Source of the DNA: CAYRZL01 sp964428795
GTDB lineage: Bacteria; Bacillota; Clostridia; Lachnospirales; Lachnospiraceae
Direction of reading: 5' to 3'
NCBI GenBank assembly: GCA_964428795.1
Contig: CAYRZL010000006.1
Coordinates: forward strand, 1 to 59,699
DNA length: 59,699 nt
The position numbers were made by a program, and so were the translations under genes. Under the pieces are notes generated by a model. It saw nothing but the letters and a program-made list of their open reading frames with translations. It had not been told where the DNA came from and ran no database searches. Shown here piece by piece: positions 33,018 to 42,080 of the stretch (within the stretch, counting starts at the first letter, position 1; the number at the start of each line of letters is the position of its first letter).

Positions 33018-34241
33018 ATGACAATTTATGATGAACTGGTTGCCAGAGGACTGATTGCCCAGGTAACCGACGAAGAAGAAATCAAAAACCTGGTAAACAA
33101 TGGGAAGGCTGTATTTTACATCGGCTTTGACCCAACCGCAGACAGTCTGCATGTAGGACACTTTATGGCTCTGTGCCTGATGAAGCGTCTGCAGATGGCG
33201 GGCAACAAACCGATTGCTCTGATCGGCGGCGGTACTGCTATGATCGGCGATCCCTCCGGTCGTACCGATATGCGCCAGATGATGACCCCGGAGACGATCC
33301 AGCACAACTGCGACTGCTTCAAAAAACAGATGGGGCGATTCATAGATTTTTCCGATGGCAAGGCATTGATGGTAAACAACGCAGACTGGCTCATGGATCT
33401 GAATTACATTGATGTGCTCCGCGAGGTGGGCGCTCATTTCTCCGTAAACCGTATGCTTACCGCAGAATGCTATAAACAACGTATGGAAAAGGGCTTAAGC
33501 TTCCTTGAGTTCAACTATATGATCATGCAGAGCTACGATTTTTACGCATTGTACCAGAAATACGGCTGCAACATGCAATTCGGCGGAGATGACCAGTGGA
33601 GCAACATGCTCGGCGGAACAGAACTGATTCGCCGCAAGCTGGGCAAGGATGCCTACGCTATGACAATCACACTGCTTTTAAACTCCGAAGGCAAGAAAAT
33701 GGGCAAGACCCAGTCCGGCGCCGTATGGCTTGATCCGAACAAAACTTCTCCGTTTGAGTTTTACCAGTACTGGAGAAATGTAGCAGATGCAGATGTATTG
33801 AAATGCCTGCGGATGCTTACCTTCCTTCCGTTAGAGCAGATTGACGAGATGGATAAGTGGGAAGGCAGTCAGTTAAATCAGGCAAAAGAGATTCTCGCTT
33901 TTGAATTGACAAAGCTTGTCCACGGGGAAGAGGAAGCTGCCAAAGCTCAGGAAAGTTCCCGGGCGCTGTTTTCCGGCGGAAATGCTGCTGATATGCCAAC
34001 TGCCGAGCTGACAGAAGCTGATTTCAGAGATGGTGTCATCGACATTATGGGCATTCTGGCTTCCTGCGGATTGTGCGCATCCCGCTCCGAGGCACGCCGC
34101 GCAGTACAGCAGGGCGGAGTGTCCGTAAACGGAGAAAAGATAACGGATATTGCTGCTTCCTATACCGCAGAAGATATCAACAAAGAAGAATTTGTCGTAA
34201 AACGCGGCAAGAAGAACTTCCGCAGGATTACCGTAAAATAA
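33018..34241 (+). CDS. tyrS: Tyrosyl-tRNA synthetase
   Basis: Charges tRNA-Tyr. 407 residues, the usual TyrRS length. Seen: FDPTADSLHVGHF (HIGH-type), GGTAMIGDPSGR, the tyrosine-binding YMIMQSYDF and QFGGDDQW, the KMGKTQSG version of KMSKS, and a C-terminal S4 RNA-binding domain (SRSEARRAVQQGGVSVNGEKI). AAAAGGAGAG precedes the start. It is controlled by the T-box leader. Fragments of its 3' end reappear at 36421-36526, evidence of rearrangement just downstream. Confidence 0.97.
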   Translation: MTIYDELVARGLIAQVTDEEEIKNLVNNGKAVFYIGFDPTADSLHVGHFMALCLMKRLQMAGNKPIALIGGGTAMIGDPSGRTDMRQMMTPETIQHNCDCFKKQMGRFIDFSDGKALMVNNADWLMDLNYIDVLREVGAHFSVNRMLTAECYKQRMEKGLSFLEFNYMIMQSYDFYALYQKYGCNMQFGGDDQWSNMLGGTELIRRKLGKDAYAMTITLLLNSEGKKMGKTQSGAVWLDPNKTSPFEFYQYWRNVADADVLKCLRMLTFLPLEQIDEMDKWEGSQLNQAKEILAFELTKLVHGEEEAAKAQESSRALFSGGNAADMPTAELTEADFRDGVIDIMGILASCGLCASRSEARRAVQQGGVSVNGEKITDIAASYTAEDINKEEFVVKRGKKNFRRITVK

Positions 34242-34260
34242 AACCATATTATTTCCAAAC

Positions 34261-34366
34261 AACAAAAATACCGGACATGTCTCATCCATGTGTCCGGTAT
34301 TTTTATTGTTTTTTATTTCTGTTTTCTGTTACTTCGGCTGCTCTTCCAGCAGATTTGTCATACTCT
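34261..34366 (+). repeat. 106-bp direct repeat, left copy (terminator plus P-type ATPase 3' stub)
   Basis: Matches 38075-38180 with 4 differences in 106 bases. It contains the tyrS terminator and, on the minus strand, the last codons of the P-type ATPase (coding for a short piece equivalent to MTNLLEEQLK), cut off from the gene 3.8 kb away. After 34366 the homology stops and AT-rich sequence without a recognised gene follows to 34607. Confidence 0.85.
34266..34310 (+). terminator. tyrS terminator
   Basis: AATACCGGACA and TGTCCGGTATT form a stem with a short loop, followed by TTTATTGTTTTTT. A second copy lies at 38080-38125 in the direct repeat, where it can also end the P-type ATPase transcript on the minus strand. 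Confidence 0.85.
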
Positions 34367-34607
34367 ATTTTATCAAAATTTTCCTAATAAACTATGCCTC
34401 ATATTTCAAAAAGTGTCATATATTATTTCATATCATTGAAATTCCTACTCCGGCTTTCCCAAAGTTCTTTATCCTACCACCCAGATCCCATAATCCCAAA
34501 GGAGTAAAAAAAAGATCTAAAAAAATTCGTTTTTATCATTACAGAAATAAATACAATTACAATACACAATATAACTATGGAAATCACCTTTTTTTTCATA
34601 AAATCAC

Positions 34608-34961
34608 CTAATTTACAATGACCTGACCTGTTTTAGAAGCAGTATCTGAAGATTCTTCCTCTCCTTCTGGATAATTAACATGGAAATGTCCATATATCGT
34701 ATATGTTCCTGCACTTAATCCAGACTCATGCAAATCTGCGCTAACCGATTTAGTATTATATTCAACCTCCGTTGCTCTGTCAATAACTTTTCCACTGCTA
34801 TTATATATAAGCAAAATAGCCGAAATCGATGGACATTTTGCAGTTGCTTTCATATATGCACTAGCATCTAAACGCCCTTTAGAAGGACAATTTCCAGATA
34901 CTTCATATCCAGTCAAAACCAGTCTTGCACCTATATTCTGTTCCATATCTGGAGTATTCAT
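34608..34961 (-). CDS. Hypothetical protein, probably the C-terminal part of an interrupted exported protein
   Basis: 117 residues from the first ATG; the frame stays open upstream into an assembly gap, so the true start is unknown. Seen: a beta-rich domain with LTGYEVSGNCPSKGRLDAS, ILLIYNSSGKVIDRATEVEY and a C-terminal TGQVIVN; no signal peptide is visible in this part. By position it corresponds to the secreted protein at 36689-37663 in the neighbouring duplicated unit (regulator plus cargo), but the sequences are not alike. Function not recognised. Confidence 0.5.
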   Translation of the reverse strand: MNTPDMEQNIGARLVLTGYEVSGNCPSKGRLDASAYMKATAKCPSISAILLIYNSSGKVIDRATEVEYNTKSVSADLHESGLSAGTYTIYGHFHVNYPEGEEESSDTASKTGQVIVN

Positions 34962-35003
34962 AACCTCTTCTATAGAAATACTATATAACTCCTCTTTTTC
35001 ATT

Positions 35004-35103
35004 NNNNNNNNNNNNNNNNNNNNNNNNNNNNNNNNNNNNNNNNNNNNNNNNNNNNNNNNNNNNNNNNNNNNNNNNNNNNNNNNNNNNNNNNNNNNNNNNN
35101 NNN
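35004..35103. other. Assembly gap flanked by identical contig ends
   Basis: 100 N. The 50-odd bases before the gap (from 34950) are repeated directly after it (35104-35158), as when two contigs overlap but were not merged. The gap may therefore be zero or negative in length. Confidence 0.8.
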
Positions 35104-35501
35104 CTGGAGTATTCATAACCTCTTCTATAGAAATACTATATAACTCCTCTTTTTCATTTTTATTTGTTGTTTGCTAAACGCCAAAACTTGCAGACATCTA
35201 CTGTTGTGCAAATTTTTATTTTATTTTTTATGTACTCACAGCCACCAAATAATCCTACTTGTCCATTGGAATCATCCCCTCTATCTATGATAATCTTTTT
35301 ATTTATTCTATACTTATCTCTTTGCATTTCAACCCTTTGACTATCAACGGACATTTTCTGACCATGAGTTTTTAAATTTTCTGTTATTCATACAAAAATG
35401 GTATTTATACTAATTTTTCCGCTATCGTCAGTATCATTTGCTTTTCAGTGATAAAACAAAAATACACTTTTCAATTTTCTGCCATAAAAACACGTTTTTT
35501 C

Positions 35502-36224
35502 TCACTTGCAACTATTCCAATACAAATTCAACTGTTCTTTCACTTTTACACTACGCCCCCTGCTGACTACCACCTGGTGATTATCCGTCAAAAAAATCGT
35601 ATCTCCTTTTATCCCTGAGACATGATCCATATTTATGATATATCCACGATCCACAATTATGAACTCTTTACATTTCAGTTGCTCCAGTAAATCTTTCATT
35701 GAAATTCTTTCCCGATATCTTCCTTTTGTAGTGATGTATTGGACATACTTTCCTCCTTTTTCCTTGAAGATGTAAATTATTTCCACAAGAAAAAGTTTTT
35801 CTTGCCCGTGTATCGTAGTAATAATTCTATATTTTTTACAACTACTTTGTACTTTTTCTACTATTTGTCTTAAAATTTCCGGTAACCTTTCCTCTACATT
35901 TTGTTTCAACACATACTGGTATACATCCAAAATATAACTTTCTGCCGCATATTTGGAATGAGATGTCACATACACCATGTAAATATCAGGATAGTTTTGC
36001 CTGACCAATTTACCCAATTCAATACCGTCCATTCCGTTCAATTCTACACCACAAAAAAGGATATCTACTCTTTCTCCTTCCATCATAACTTTCAGGAAAG
36101 ACTCCGCATTTGCAAAAGACAATATTTGTATGTCTGCCTTAATTTGCTCCGCTTTTTGTCTTATTAAATTGTCTATTTTTGACCTTGCTGCATTATCATC
36201 TTCCACAACTGCCACATTTATCAT
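35502..36224 (-). CDS. LytTR-family response regulator with an atypical receiver
   Basis: 240 residues. Residues 1-120 are a receiver-like domain (VAVVEDD acidic pair at the N-terminus, MVYVTSHSKYAAES) and 135-235 a LytTR DNA-binding domain (VEIIYIFKEKGGKYVQY, FIIVDRGYIINMDHVSGI). At the phosphoacceptor position the usual Asp is replaced by Gly (residue 59 in ILFCGVEL), so classical phosphorylation is unlikely. AGAGGTAG precedes the start. No histidine kinase is adjacent. A decayed copy of the same gene lies at 37735-38070. Base composition is clearly more AT-rich than tyrS, suggesting transfer. Confidence 0.88.
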   Translation of the reverse strand: MINVAVVEDDNAARSKIDNLIRQKAEQIKADIQILSFANAESFLKVMMEGERVDILFCGVELNGMDGIELGKLVRQNYPDIYMVYVTSHSKYAAESYILDVYQYVLKQNVEERLPEILRQIVEKVQSSCKKYRIITTIHGQEKLFLVEIIYIFKEKGGKYVQYITTKGRYRERISMKDLLEQLKCKEFIIVDRGYIINMDHVSGIKGDTIFLTDNHQVVVSRGRSVKVKEQLNLYWNSCK

Positions 36225-36420
36225 TTTAATTGCTACCTCTATTCATTATTGGAATTTTTTACAGAAATTCTCCTTATCCCAATTATTTTACCGCAATTTC
36301 CGTTAAATTACATGTTATTTTTTTAACTTTTATTCTTATAATTAAGTTATTCGTTTCATATTATACAATAATTTTTTCTGAATGGAAACTATTACTTCTA
36401 TTTTTTTATTATTAACTTAG

Positions 36421-36526
36421 GGTGCTGTTCTCAGGCAGAAATGCTGCCTCCTATACCGCAGAAGATATCAACAAAGATGAATTTATTGTAAAAGGCGACA
36501 AAAATACTTCCGCAAAATTATATTAA
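36421..36526 (+). pseudogene. tyrS 3'-end remnant
   Basis: A short stretch matches two parts of tyrS: about 33962-33988 and then 34157-34240, joined at a shared GCTGC. It has diverged and lacks any start. It marks a past duplication or insertion at the tyrS 3' end. The rest of 36225-36688 is AT-rich with only a terminator recognised. Confidence 0.8.
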
Positions 36527-36547
36527 AATAATTCTTTGTAACAGTAA

Positions 36548-36594
36548 AAAAACTGCCCTGAATGAAAAATTTTTCACTCTGGGGCAGTTTTATT
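36548..36594. terminator. Bidirectional terminator
   Basis: AAAACTGCCC and GGGGCAGTTTT form the stem; T-runs follow on both strands (TTTTATTT on plus, seven T on minus). It probably ends the minus-strand secreted-protein gene. Confidence 0.8.
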
Positions 36595-36688
36595 TACAGA
36601 AAACATCTCTGTATTTTCATTCTCCTATAATTCAACATACAACTCTACTGGACCTTATTTAATATATAACATAATATTTGTATTGTCA

Positions 36689-37663
36689 TTATTTCCATGC
36701 TGATATAGAAGATGCACTATACGGTGAATCGTCTACATTATGTCGTATCAACCCATAAGCCCCCCATTTTGATGTGACTACAGCAACTTTTCCATTGCTT
36801 GCAGCACTATAAACAATACCAGAATGAACAGGACTTCCGCTTGATGTTCTCCAATACACTTTTGTTCCGGCTTTTGCTGTGGTCGATGAATAGCTACCAT
36901 CTGTCATGTAGACACTTGGATTATCCATCCAGTAATTATTTGATGTAGATGTCGAATACCATGCATACGAATGACAATTATATGCTGCTGTTGCTGATGA
37001 AATGTTTCGCACAATTGTGGCACTAGGATAATTTTTCAGCAATGTAGTTTGTTTCGTTTTAGCTGCTGTTTGAGTTATTCCATGATCAGTATATGTCAAA
37101 CCAACCCACACGGAAACAGAACTATTTTTAGGAGTTTTCACGGTAGATGATGAATATAATGGCTGTATGCCATTTTCTGTCGCCCTTGTCACTTCATAAA
37201 CATTTTGCATTAGTTCTTTTTTTAGCACCATTATCTCGTCGTCGATACTATCGGATATTCCCAATGGCGAAACATCCGTACTTATCAAATTTACAACATC
37301 TGCAAAATCTTCTCGAACAATCAATTCTGCTAATCCATCTACATAAGACGAAACTACTTCAATTCCTGTTTCTATCGAATCAAATGCCCATATATCTGCA
37401 AAATAAGGATTAGTCAGTACCGTCTCCATTAATGCTTCCGTACTCATCCGGTTTATAATTTCATCCGGAACGGAAAATGCTTCTTTCCTTTCCTCTGGAG
37501 TCTCCAACGACTGCCATTCAACAGAATCCTGCGTCATGGGATACTCATAAGCTTCTGTTATAAAATATGTCTCTGTTTGAGCCACAGAAGAAAAACCAAA
37601 GGAAATCACAACTAATCCCATAGATAATACAAGTGATATTCCTTTCTTAATCTTTCGCCTCAT
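36689..37663 (-). CDS. Secreted NlpC/P60- or CHAP-like cysteine hydrolase, putative
   Basis: 324 residues. Seen: an N-terminal signal peptide (basic MRRKIKKG, then LVLSMGLVVISFGF), a helical middle part (about 40-165) and a C-terminal domain with NCHSYAW (C230, H231), GTKVYWRTSSGSPVHSGIVY (H280) and SKWGAYGLIRHNV (H308), the order Cys then His of papain-like NlpC/P60/CHAP amidases. Likely exported and acting on cell wall or peptides; the target is unknown. GGGGGGA lies before the start. It lies between duplicated regulator sequences, so it may be cargo of that unit. Confidence 0.65.
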   Translation of the reverse strand: MRRKIKKGISLVLSMGLVVISFGFSSVAQTETYFITEAYEYPMTQDSVEWQSLETPEERKEAFSVPDEIINRMSTEALMETVLTNPYFADIWAFDSIETGIEVVSSYVDGLAELIVREDFADVVNLISTDVSPLGISDSIDDEIMVLKKELMQNVYEVTRATENGIQPLYSSSTVKTPKNSSVSVWVGLTYTDHGITQTAAKTKQTTLLKNYPSATIVRNISSATAAYNCHSYAWYSTSTSNNYWMDNPSVYMTDGSYSSTTAKAGTKVYWRTSSGSPVHSGIVYSAASNGKVAVVTSKWGAYGLIRHNVDDSPYSASSISAWK

Positions 37664-37734
37664 ACTAATTATCCCCCCTTCTCAATTTTATATTTACAAA
37701 ATATCTAATTTCATTTTATATTTCAACTTTTTGT

Positions 37735-38070
37735 CCATCAAGGGTTATTTTATGACCATGAATTTTTCAAAAAAATTTTTCTTTTATCCCTAATGCATGA
37801 TTCATATTTATATTATATCCTTGATTCGCAATTATAAACTCTTTGCACTTCAGTTGCTCCAATATAGCTCTCTTTAAAAATTTTTCCCTATAACTTCCTT
37901 TTGTAGTGATATATTGAACATACTTTCTTTTTCTTTGGAAATATAAATTATTTTCACAAAAAGAATTTTTCTTAGTCCTGTATCATAGTAATATTAAGAT
38001 AGTTTTCCAGACAATTCACTTATCTCATTAAATTGTCTATTTTTACCTTTGTTGCGTAATCATCTTCTAG
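37735..38070 (-). pseudogene. Decayed LytTR regulator copy
   Basis: Aligns with 35343-36210: the flank after the regulator, most of the LytTR-domain coding sequence (37780-38000) and the very N-terminal coding part (38023-38070), with the receiver middle deleted and several frame-breaking changes. It ends 4 bases before the right copy of the 106-bp repeat. No intact reading frame remains in 37664-38142. Confidence 0.8.
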
Positions 38071-38074
38071 AAGC

Positions 38075-38180
38075 AACAAAAATACCGGGCACGTCTCATC
38101 CATGTGTCCGGTATTTTTATTGTTTTTTATTTCTGTTTTATGTTACTTCAGCTGCTCTTCCAGCAGATTTGTCATACTCT
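38075..38180 (+). repeat. 106-bp direct repeat, right copy
   Basis: Partner of 34261-34366 with 4 differences. It covers the terminator and the genuine 3' end of the P-type ATPase gene. Confidence 0.85.
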
Positions 38181-40230
38181 TTAAGCTGATACCCAAAGTA
38201 GATATATTGTGTAGCATCGCCGATGTTGCCGGCTGCAGCACACCCGCTACTCCCAGAATGATCAGCATCAGGTTGAAGCTGATGACAAATCGATAATTAC
38301 CCTTGATACGCTTCAGCAATCCATTACTTAACTGTTTTAATGTCACAAGCTGCTGCAGATTATCCTCTGATATGGTAATATCTGCAATTTCTCTTGCAAT
38401 CGCAGCTCCCTCGCTGATGGCTATTCCCACATCCGCCGCGGACAACGCCGGTGAATCGTTGATACCGTCTCCAATCATTATGACCTTTCTTCCGGCAGCT
38501 TTCTCTGCTTCCACAAAACTTGCCTTATCTTCCGGCAGCACTTCGGAATAGTATTCATCCACACCGACTTTTGCCGCAATGGCACGGGCAGTACGCTCAC
38601 TGTCACCTGTCATCATAACGATCTTTGAAATGCCTGCCTCATGGAGCTGCCGGATTACAAAAGAAGCCTCTTCCCGCAGAGGATCCTGAATACAGATCAC
38701 CCCTGCCAGTTCTCCGTGAATAGCAAGATACAGATGAGAATATTCCTCCGGAATCTGCTGGAACTTCCGCCGCTCCTCCTCGGGGATCAGACATTTCTCA
38801 TCTTCAAACACAAAATGATAGCTTCCAATAACAACACGCTCTTCTCCAATATAGGATGCAATTCCGTGAGCCACGATATAATCCACCTTGGAATGCATTT
38901 CCTCATGAACAAGACCTTCCCGGATGGACTCATTTACAACTGCCTTTGCCATGGAGTGAGGAAAATGTTCTTCCAGACAGGCGGCAATGCGAAGTACATC
39001 TTTTCTTTCCCATTCGCCGAAAGTTACCACATCGGCAACCACAGGTTTTGCTTTTGTCAATGTTCCCGTCTTGTCAAACACGATCGTGTCTGCCTCTGCT
39101 ATCGCTTCCAGATACTTACCGCCTTTTACGGTAATCTGGTGTCCGCTGGCTTCCCGCATAGCAGAAAGCACCGCCAGAGGCATTGCCAGTTTCAAAGCGC
39201 AGGAAAAATCTACCATCAGAATAGATAATGCTTTCTGAGCATTTCCGGTCAGCAGCCATGTCAATGCTGTTCCACCCAAACTGAACGGAACCAGACGGTC
39301 CGCGATATCTGCCGCTTTATCCTCCATGGCAGATTTCAGTTTTTCACTGTCCTCTATCATGTTTACGATTTTTTCATAACGGGTGTTGCCTGCTGCCTGT
39401 TTCACACAGACGGTAATCTCTCCTTCTTCCACAACAGTTCCGGCGTACACATAGGAAGTCTCGCTTTTCTTTACAGGCAGGGATTCCCCTGTCATGGATG
39501 CCTGATTTACCATAGCCTCCCCGGATACTACTGTTCCATCCACCGGAATGATCGTACCCATGTGCACAGTAATCAGATCCCCCTCCTGTACGTCCGAAAG
39601 AGATACCAGCACTTCCTTTCCATCGCTGACCAACCATACTTTTTCCACCTGAAGAGCCATGCTTCCCGCCAGGTCTGCCACAGACTTTTTGTGGGTCCAC
39701 TCTTCCAGCAACCCGCCAATACCAAGCAAAAACATAACAGAGCTTGCTGTTTCAAAGTCACTGCGAAGCAAAGATACGCTGATAGCTGTTGCGTCCAGCA
39801 CTTCCACATCCAATCTGCCTTTTGCCAGACATCGTATGCCCTTGACAATATACTTGATCGCTTTTACTGTAGTTAATACTGCTCTGACCGGTGCAGGCAG
39901 ATACATTTTCTTCAGATACCGCCAAAGGATCATGGATATCAATTTCTCTTTGTATTCCCGATTGATGGCGCGCACCGTGGTCTCCGGCACGATCTCCGCC
40001 AGCGCAGTATCCTCCGGAGAAAATTTTAATATCTGCTGCAGGATCGCTCTGCGATCCCCGTTATAACAAATCATAGCGTCACCCGTGCGCTCGTAAACCT
40101 TCGCATCGGTGACGCCGGATATGTGTTTCAGATAATATTCCAAAAGATCCGCCTGACGGATCGTCAACTCACCAAGACTTAAATGGAAGCGGATACGACC
40201 GGCAATCTCATGCTTGATCGTCAGTTTCAT
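38143..40230 (-). CDS. P1B-type heavy-metal ATPase with a non-canonical metal motif
   Basis: A 695-residue membrane pump. Seen: an N-terminal HMA-like domain without CxxC (IKHEIAGRIRFHL), TGES at 247-250, the phosphorylation motif DKTGT with D386, MMTGDSERTARAIA and GDGINDSPALSAADVG. The transmembrane metal motif reads SCALK (343-347) where copper pumps have CPC, so the substrate is not the usual Cu+ and cannot be named safely; fewer N-terminal TM segments than normal are visible. The start overlaps the DUF6110-like gene by 4 bases, so they are co-translated. Confidence 0.88.
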   Translation of the reverse strand: MKLTIKHEIAGRIRFHLSLGELTIRQADLLEYYLKHISGVTDAKVYERTGDAMICYNGDRRAILQQILKFSPEDTALAEIVPETTVRAINREYKEKLISMILWRYLKKMYLPAPVRAVLTTVKAIKYIVKGIRCLAKGRLDVEVLDATAISVSLLRSDFETASSVMFLLGIGGLLEEWTHKKSVADLAGSMALQVEKVWLVSDGKEVLVSLSDVQEGDLITVHMGTIIPVDGTVVSGEAMVNQASMTGESLPVKKSETSYVYAGTVVEEGEITVCVKQAAGNTRYEKIVNMIEDSEKLKSAMEDKAADIADRLVPFSLGGTALTWLLTGNAQKALSILMVDFSCALKLAMPLAVLSAMREASGHQITVKGGKYLEAIAEADTIVFDKTGTLTKAKPVVADVVTFGEWERKDVLRIAACLEEHFPHSMAKAVVNESIREGLVHEEMHSKVDYIVAHGIASYIGEERVVIGSYHFVFEDEKCLIPEEERRKFQQIPEEYSHLYLAIHGELAGVICIQDPLREEASFVIRQLHEAGISKIVMMTGDSERTARAIAAKVGVDEYYSEVLPEDKASFVEAEKAAGRKVIMIGDGINDSPALSAADVGIAISEGAAIAREIADITISEDNLQQLVTLKQLSNGLLKRIKGNYRFVISFNLMLIILGVAGVLQPATSAMLHNISTLGISLKSMTNLLEEQLK

Positions 40231-40523
40231 GCCTGTTCCTCACACGGTGTTTCCTCGCAGGAAGTCTCCTCACACACGACTTCCTCACATGCTCTCTCAG
40301 CCCGTTTCCGGTTGATTTCTTTTGCCTCAGCTACAATGTCCTCCGCATTCTCCTGAACGGTTGTTGCAGCCTTCATTACACTGTCTTTTGCACGCATACC
40401 TGCTGCCACTGCATGACTGTACGCTTTCTTTGCATCCTTGCTTCCCAGCAGCTTGATACCTACCAGACCAAATAAAAATCCACCAGTAAAAATACCTGCT
40501 TTTGCCCAATTAAAATTTCTCAT
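40227..40523 (-). CDS. DUF6110-like protein with a Cys-Glu tail
   Basis: 98 residues. Seen: one N-terminal hydrophobic segment (AGIFTGGFLFGLVGIKLLG), an amphipathic helix and a C-terminal tail with four CEE units (CEEV, CEET, CEET, CEEQ) that could bind metal. The start at 40523 is nine bases after AGGAGG; an ATG three codons earlier touches the ribosome site and is unlikely. Coupling to the P-type ATPase suggests it hands over or senses the ATPase's metal. Function otherwise unknown. Confidence 0.8.
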   Translation of the reverse strand: MRNFNWAKAGIFTGGFLFGLVGIKLLGSKDAKKAYSHAVAAGMRAKDSVMKAATTVQENAEDIVAEAKEINRKRAERACEEVVCEETSCEETPCEEQA

Positions 40524-40608
40524 TGTTATCATCCTCCTGAATTATCTCTGTAACTGCATATAAAAACATAAACCTACTGTTTTCATATAAATGTTCGGGT
40601 TACTCTGA

Positions 40609-40637
40609 GGATAACAACCATATTCTTTGTTAGTCAA
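40609..40637 (-). promoter_or_regulatory. Possible promoter of the DUF6110-like/ATPase pair
   Basis: TTGACT (complement of 40632-40637) and TTATCC (complement of 40609-40614) are 17 bp apart; the -10 box is poor. Confidence 0.4.
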
Positions 40638-40677
40638 TTCATACAGTATCTATTGAAAAAAATTCTCTGTTATACAT

Positions 40678-41433
40678 TTACAAATCTATATCCAGCTCCA
40701 CCGGACAATGATCCGATCCCATCACTTCTGTCCATATCTTTGCGTCCTGCAACTTGTCCTTCAAAACATCCGACACACAAAAATAGTCGATACGCCATCC
40801 CGCATTTTTTTCTCTCGCTTTAAAGCGGTAAGACCACCAGGAATAGATCTGTTCCATATCCGGATAAAAATAGCGGAAAGTATCAATAAACCCGGTTTCC
40901 AAAAGCTCTGTAAATTTTCCTCTTTCTTCATCGGTAAATCCTGCATTTTTACGATTTGTCTTTGGATTCTTTAGGTCAATTTCCTTATGAGCCACATTCA
41001 GATCACCGCAGAATACCACAGGCTTATGCTCCTCCAGTTTTTTCAGATAAGTACGAAAGGCATCCTCCCATTCCATCCGATACGGAAGCCTTGCCAGCTC
41101 ATTCTGGGCATTCGGCGTATAAACAGTCACCATATAAAAGGTATCGAACTCTAACGTAATAACACGTCCCTCATGATCATGCTCCCGGATTCCCATTCCA
41201 TAGCATACACGGAGCGGTTCCTGTTTTGTGAAAACAGCCGTACCGGAATAACCTTTCTTCTCTGCATAATTCCAATACTGGTGATATCCTTCCAGATCCA
41301 GCTTTAACTGCCCTTCCTGCATCTTGCTCTCCTGAATACAGAAAATATCCGCATCCACCTCTTTAAAAAATTCTAAAAATCCTTTTTGTACACAGGCACG
41401 AATGCCATTTACATTCCATGAAATCAGTTTCAT
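40678..41433 (-). CDS. xth: Exodeoxyribonuclease III
   Basis: An AP endonuclease/3'-5' exonuclease of base-excision repair, 251 residues. Seen: ISWNVNGIRA at the start, the catalytic Glu in FCIQESKMQ, YTPNAQ, CGDLNVAHKEIDLKNPK, WWSYRFKAREKNAGWRIDY and the terminal GSDHCPVELDI. Its ATG overlaps the last bases of the Nudix gene, so the two are co-translated. Confidence 0.96.
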   Translation of the reverse strand: MKLISWNVNGIRACVQKGFLEFFKEVDADIFCIQESKMQEGQLKLDLEGYHQYWNYAEKKGYSGTAVFTKQEPLRVCYGMGIREHDHEGRVITLEFDTFYMVTVYTPNAQNELARLPYRMEWEDAFRTYLKKLEEHKPVVFCGDLNVAHKEIDLKNPKTNRKNAGFTDEERGKFTELLETGFIDTFRYFYPDMEQIYSWWSYRFKAREKNAGWRIDYFCVSDVLKDKLQDAKIWTEVMGSDHCPVELDIDL

Positions 41434-42080
41434 CCTTCACCCTCCTTTATTCTCCGGTTGCCTCCCGGTACTCTGCATTTCTGATCCAGCACTTTCCTGA
41501 AGGAATCCATGATCTTTGCGGTCAGACCCCAGATATTATAATTCCCATACTTGTAAAAATAGATTTCATCTATGCGTCTGCGCCATCGGTAGTCTCTTCC
41601 TCCCACGATTCTGTCATAGGGAAAATCCTCCGGCGGTACTACCGGCATTTCGATCTGATAAACCTCCGGCTTATGGGTCCTGAAAAAATCCAGAGGTACA
41701 CGAAAAACCTTCTCCACTTCATCGGAACTATAGGTTTCTTCATAATCAGACAGCAATACCGCGTAGGGATATATCACAAGAGAAGGCATCAGCAAAAGAT
41801 CCGTCAGACCCAGCATCTGGATCTGATACAGTTCAATCAAAAGCTCCTCACAAATTTCCCGCAAGGCTGCCTCTTTGGGCTCTTCCCCCAATTCTACCAT
41901 GCCGCCCGGCAGACAAATATCTCCCGGCTGGCTGTCTATTTTCGCAGAACGTATCTCAAACAAAATATCATAACCCCGCTCCGTCCTGATAAGCGGAATG
42001 CATACGGCTGATTTTTTACATTTATCCATCCCGATGATTCCGGGAGTGTGCTGTGATAAAATATATTCTAAATTTTCCAA
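41430..42080 (-). CDS. Nudix hydrolase (CoA pyrophosphatase-like)
   Basis: 216 residues. Seen: the Nudix box G-G-M-V-E-L-G-E-E-P-K-E-A-A-L-R-E-I-C-E-E-L preceded by QPGDICLPGG, which matches the CoA-pyrophosphatase (NudL/YeaB) subgroup. The C-terminal half contains the family's IWGLTAKIM motif. It probably hydrolyses CoA or a related nucleotide diphosphate to 3',5'-ADP and phosphopantetheine. It overlaps exodeoxyribonuclease III by 4 bases. Confidence 0.9.
   Translation of the reverse strand: MENLEYILSQHTPGIIGMDKCKKSAVCIPLIRTERGYDILFEIRSAKIDSQPGDICLPGGMVELGEEPKEAALREICEELLIELYQIQMLGLTDLLLMPSLVIYPYAVLLSDYEETYSSDEVEKVFRVPLDFFRTHKPEVYQIEMPVVPPEDFPYDRIVGGRDYRWRRRIDEIYFYKYGNYNIWGLTAKIMDSFRKVLDQKCRVPGGNRRIKEGEG

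Noticed and set aside
35160..35354. A 64-codon minus-strand open frame after the LytTR gene, with GG and two Cys near its end, recalling a small leader-type peptide
   Set aside because: In the paralogous copy near 37731-37760 the start ATG is ATA, the sequence aligns as non-coding leader of the cargo gene, and the frame has no convincing ribosome site; too weak to annotate.
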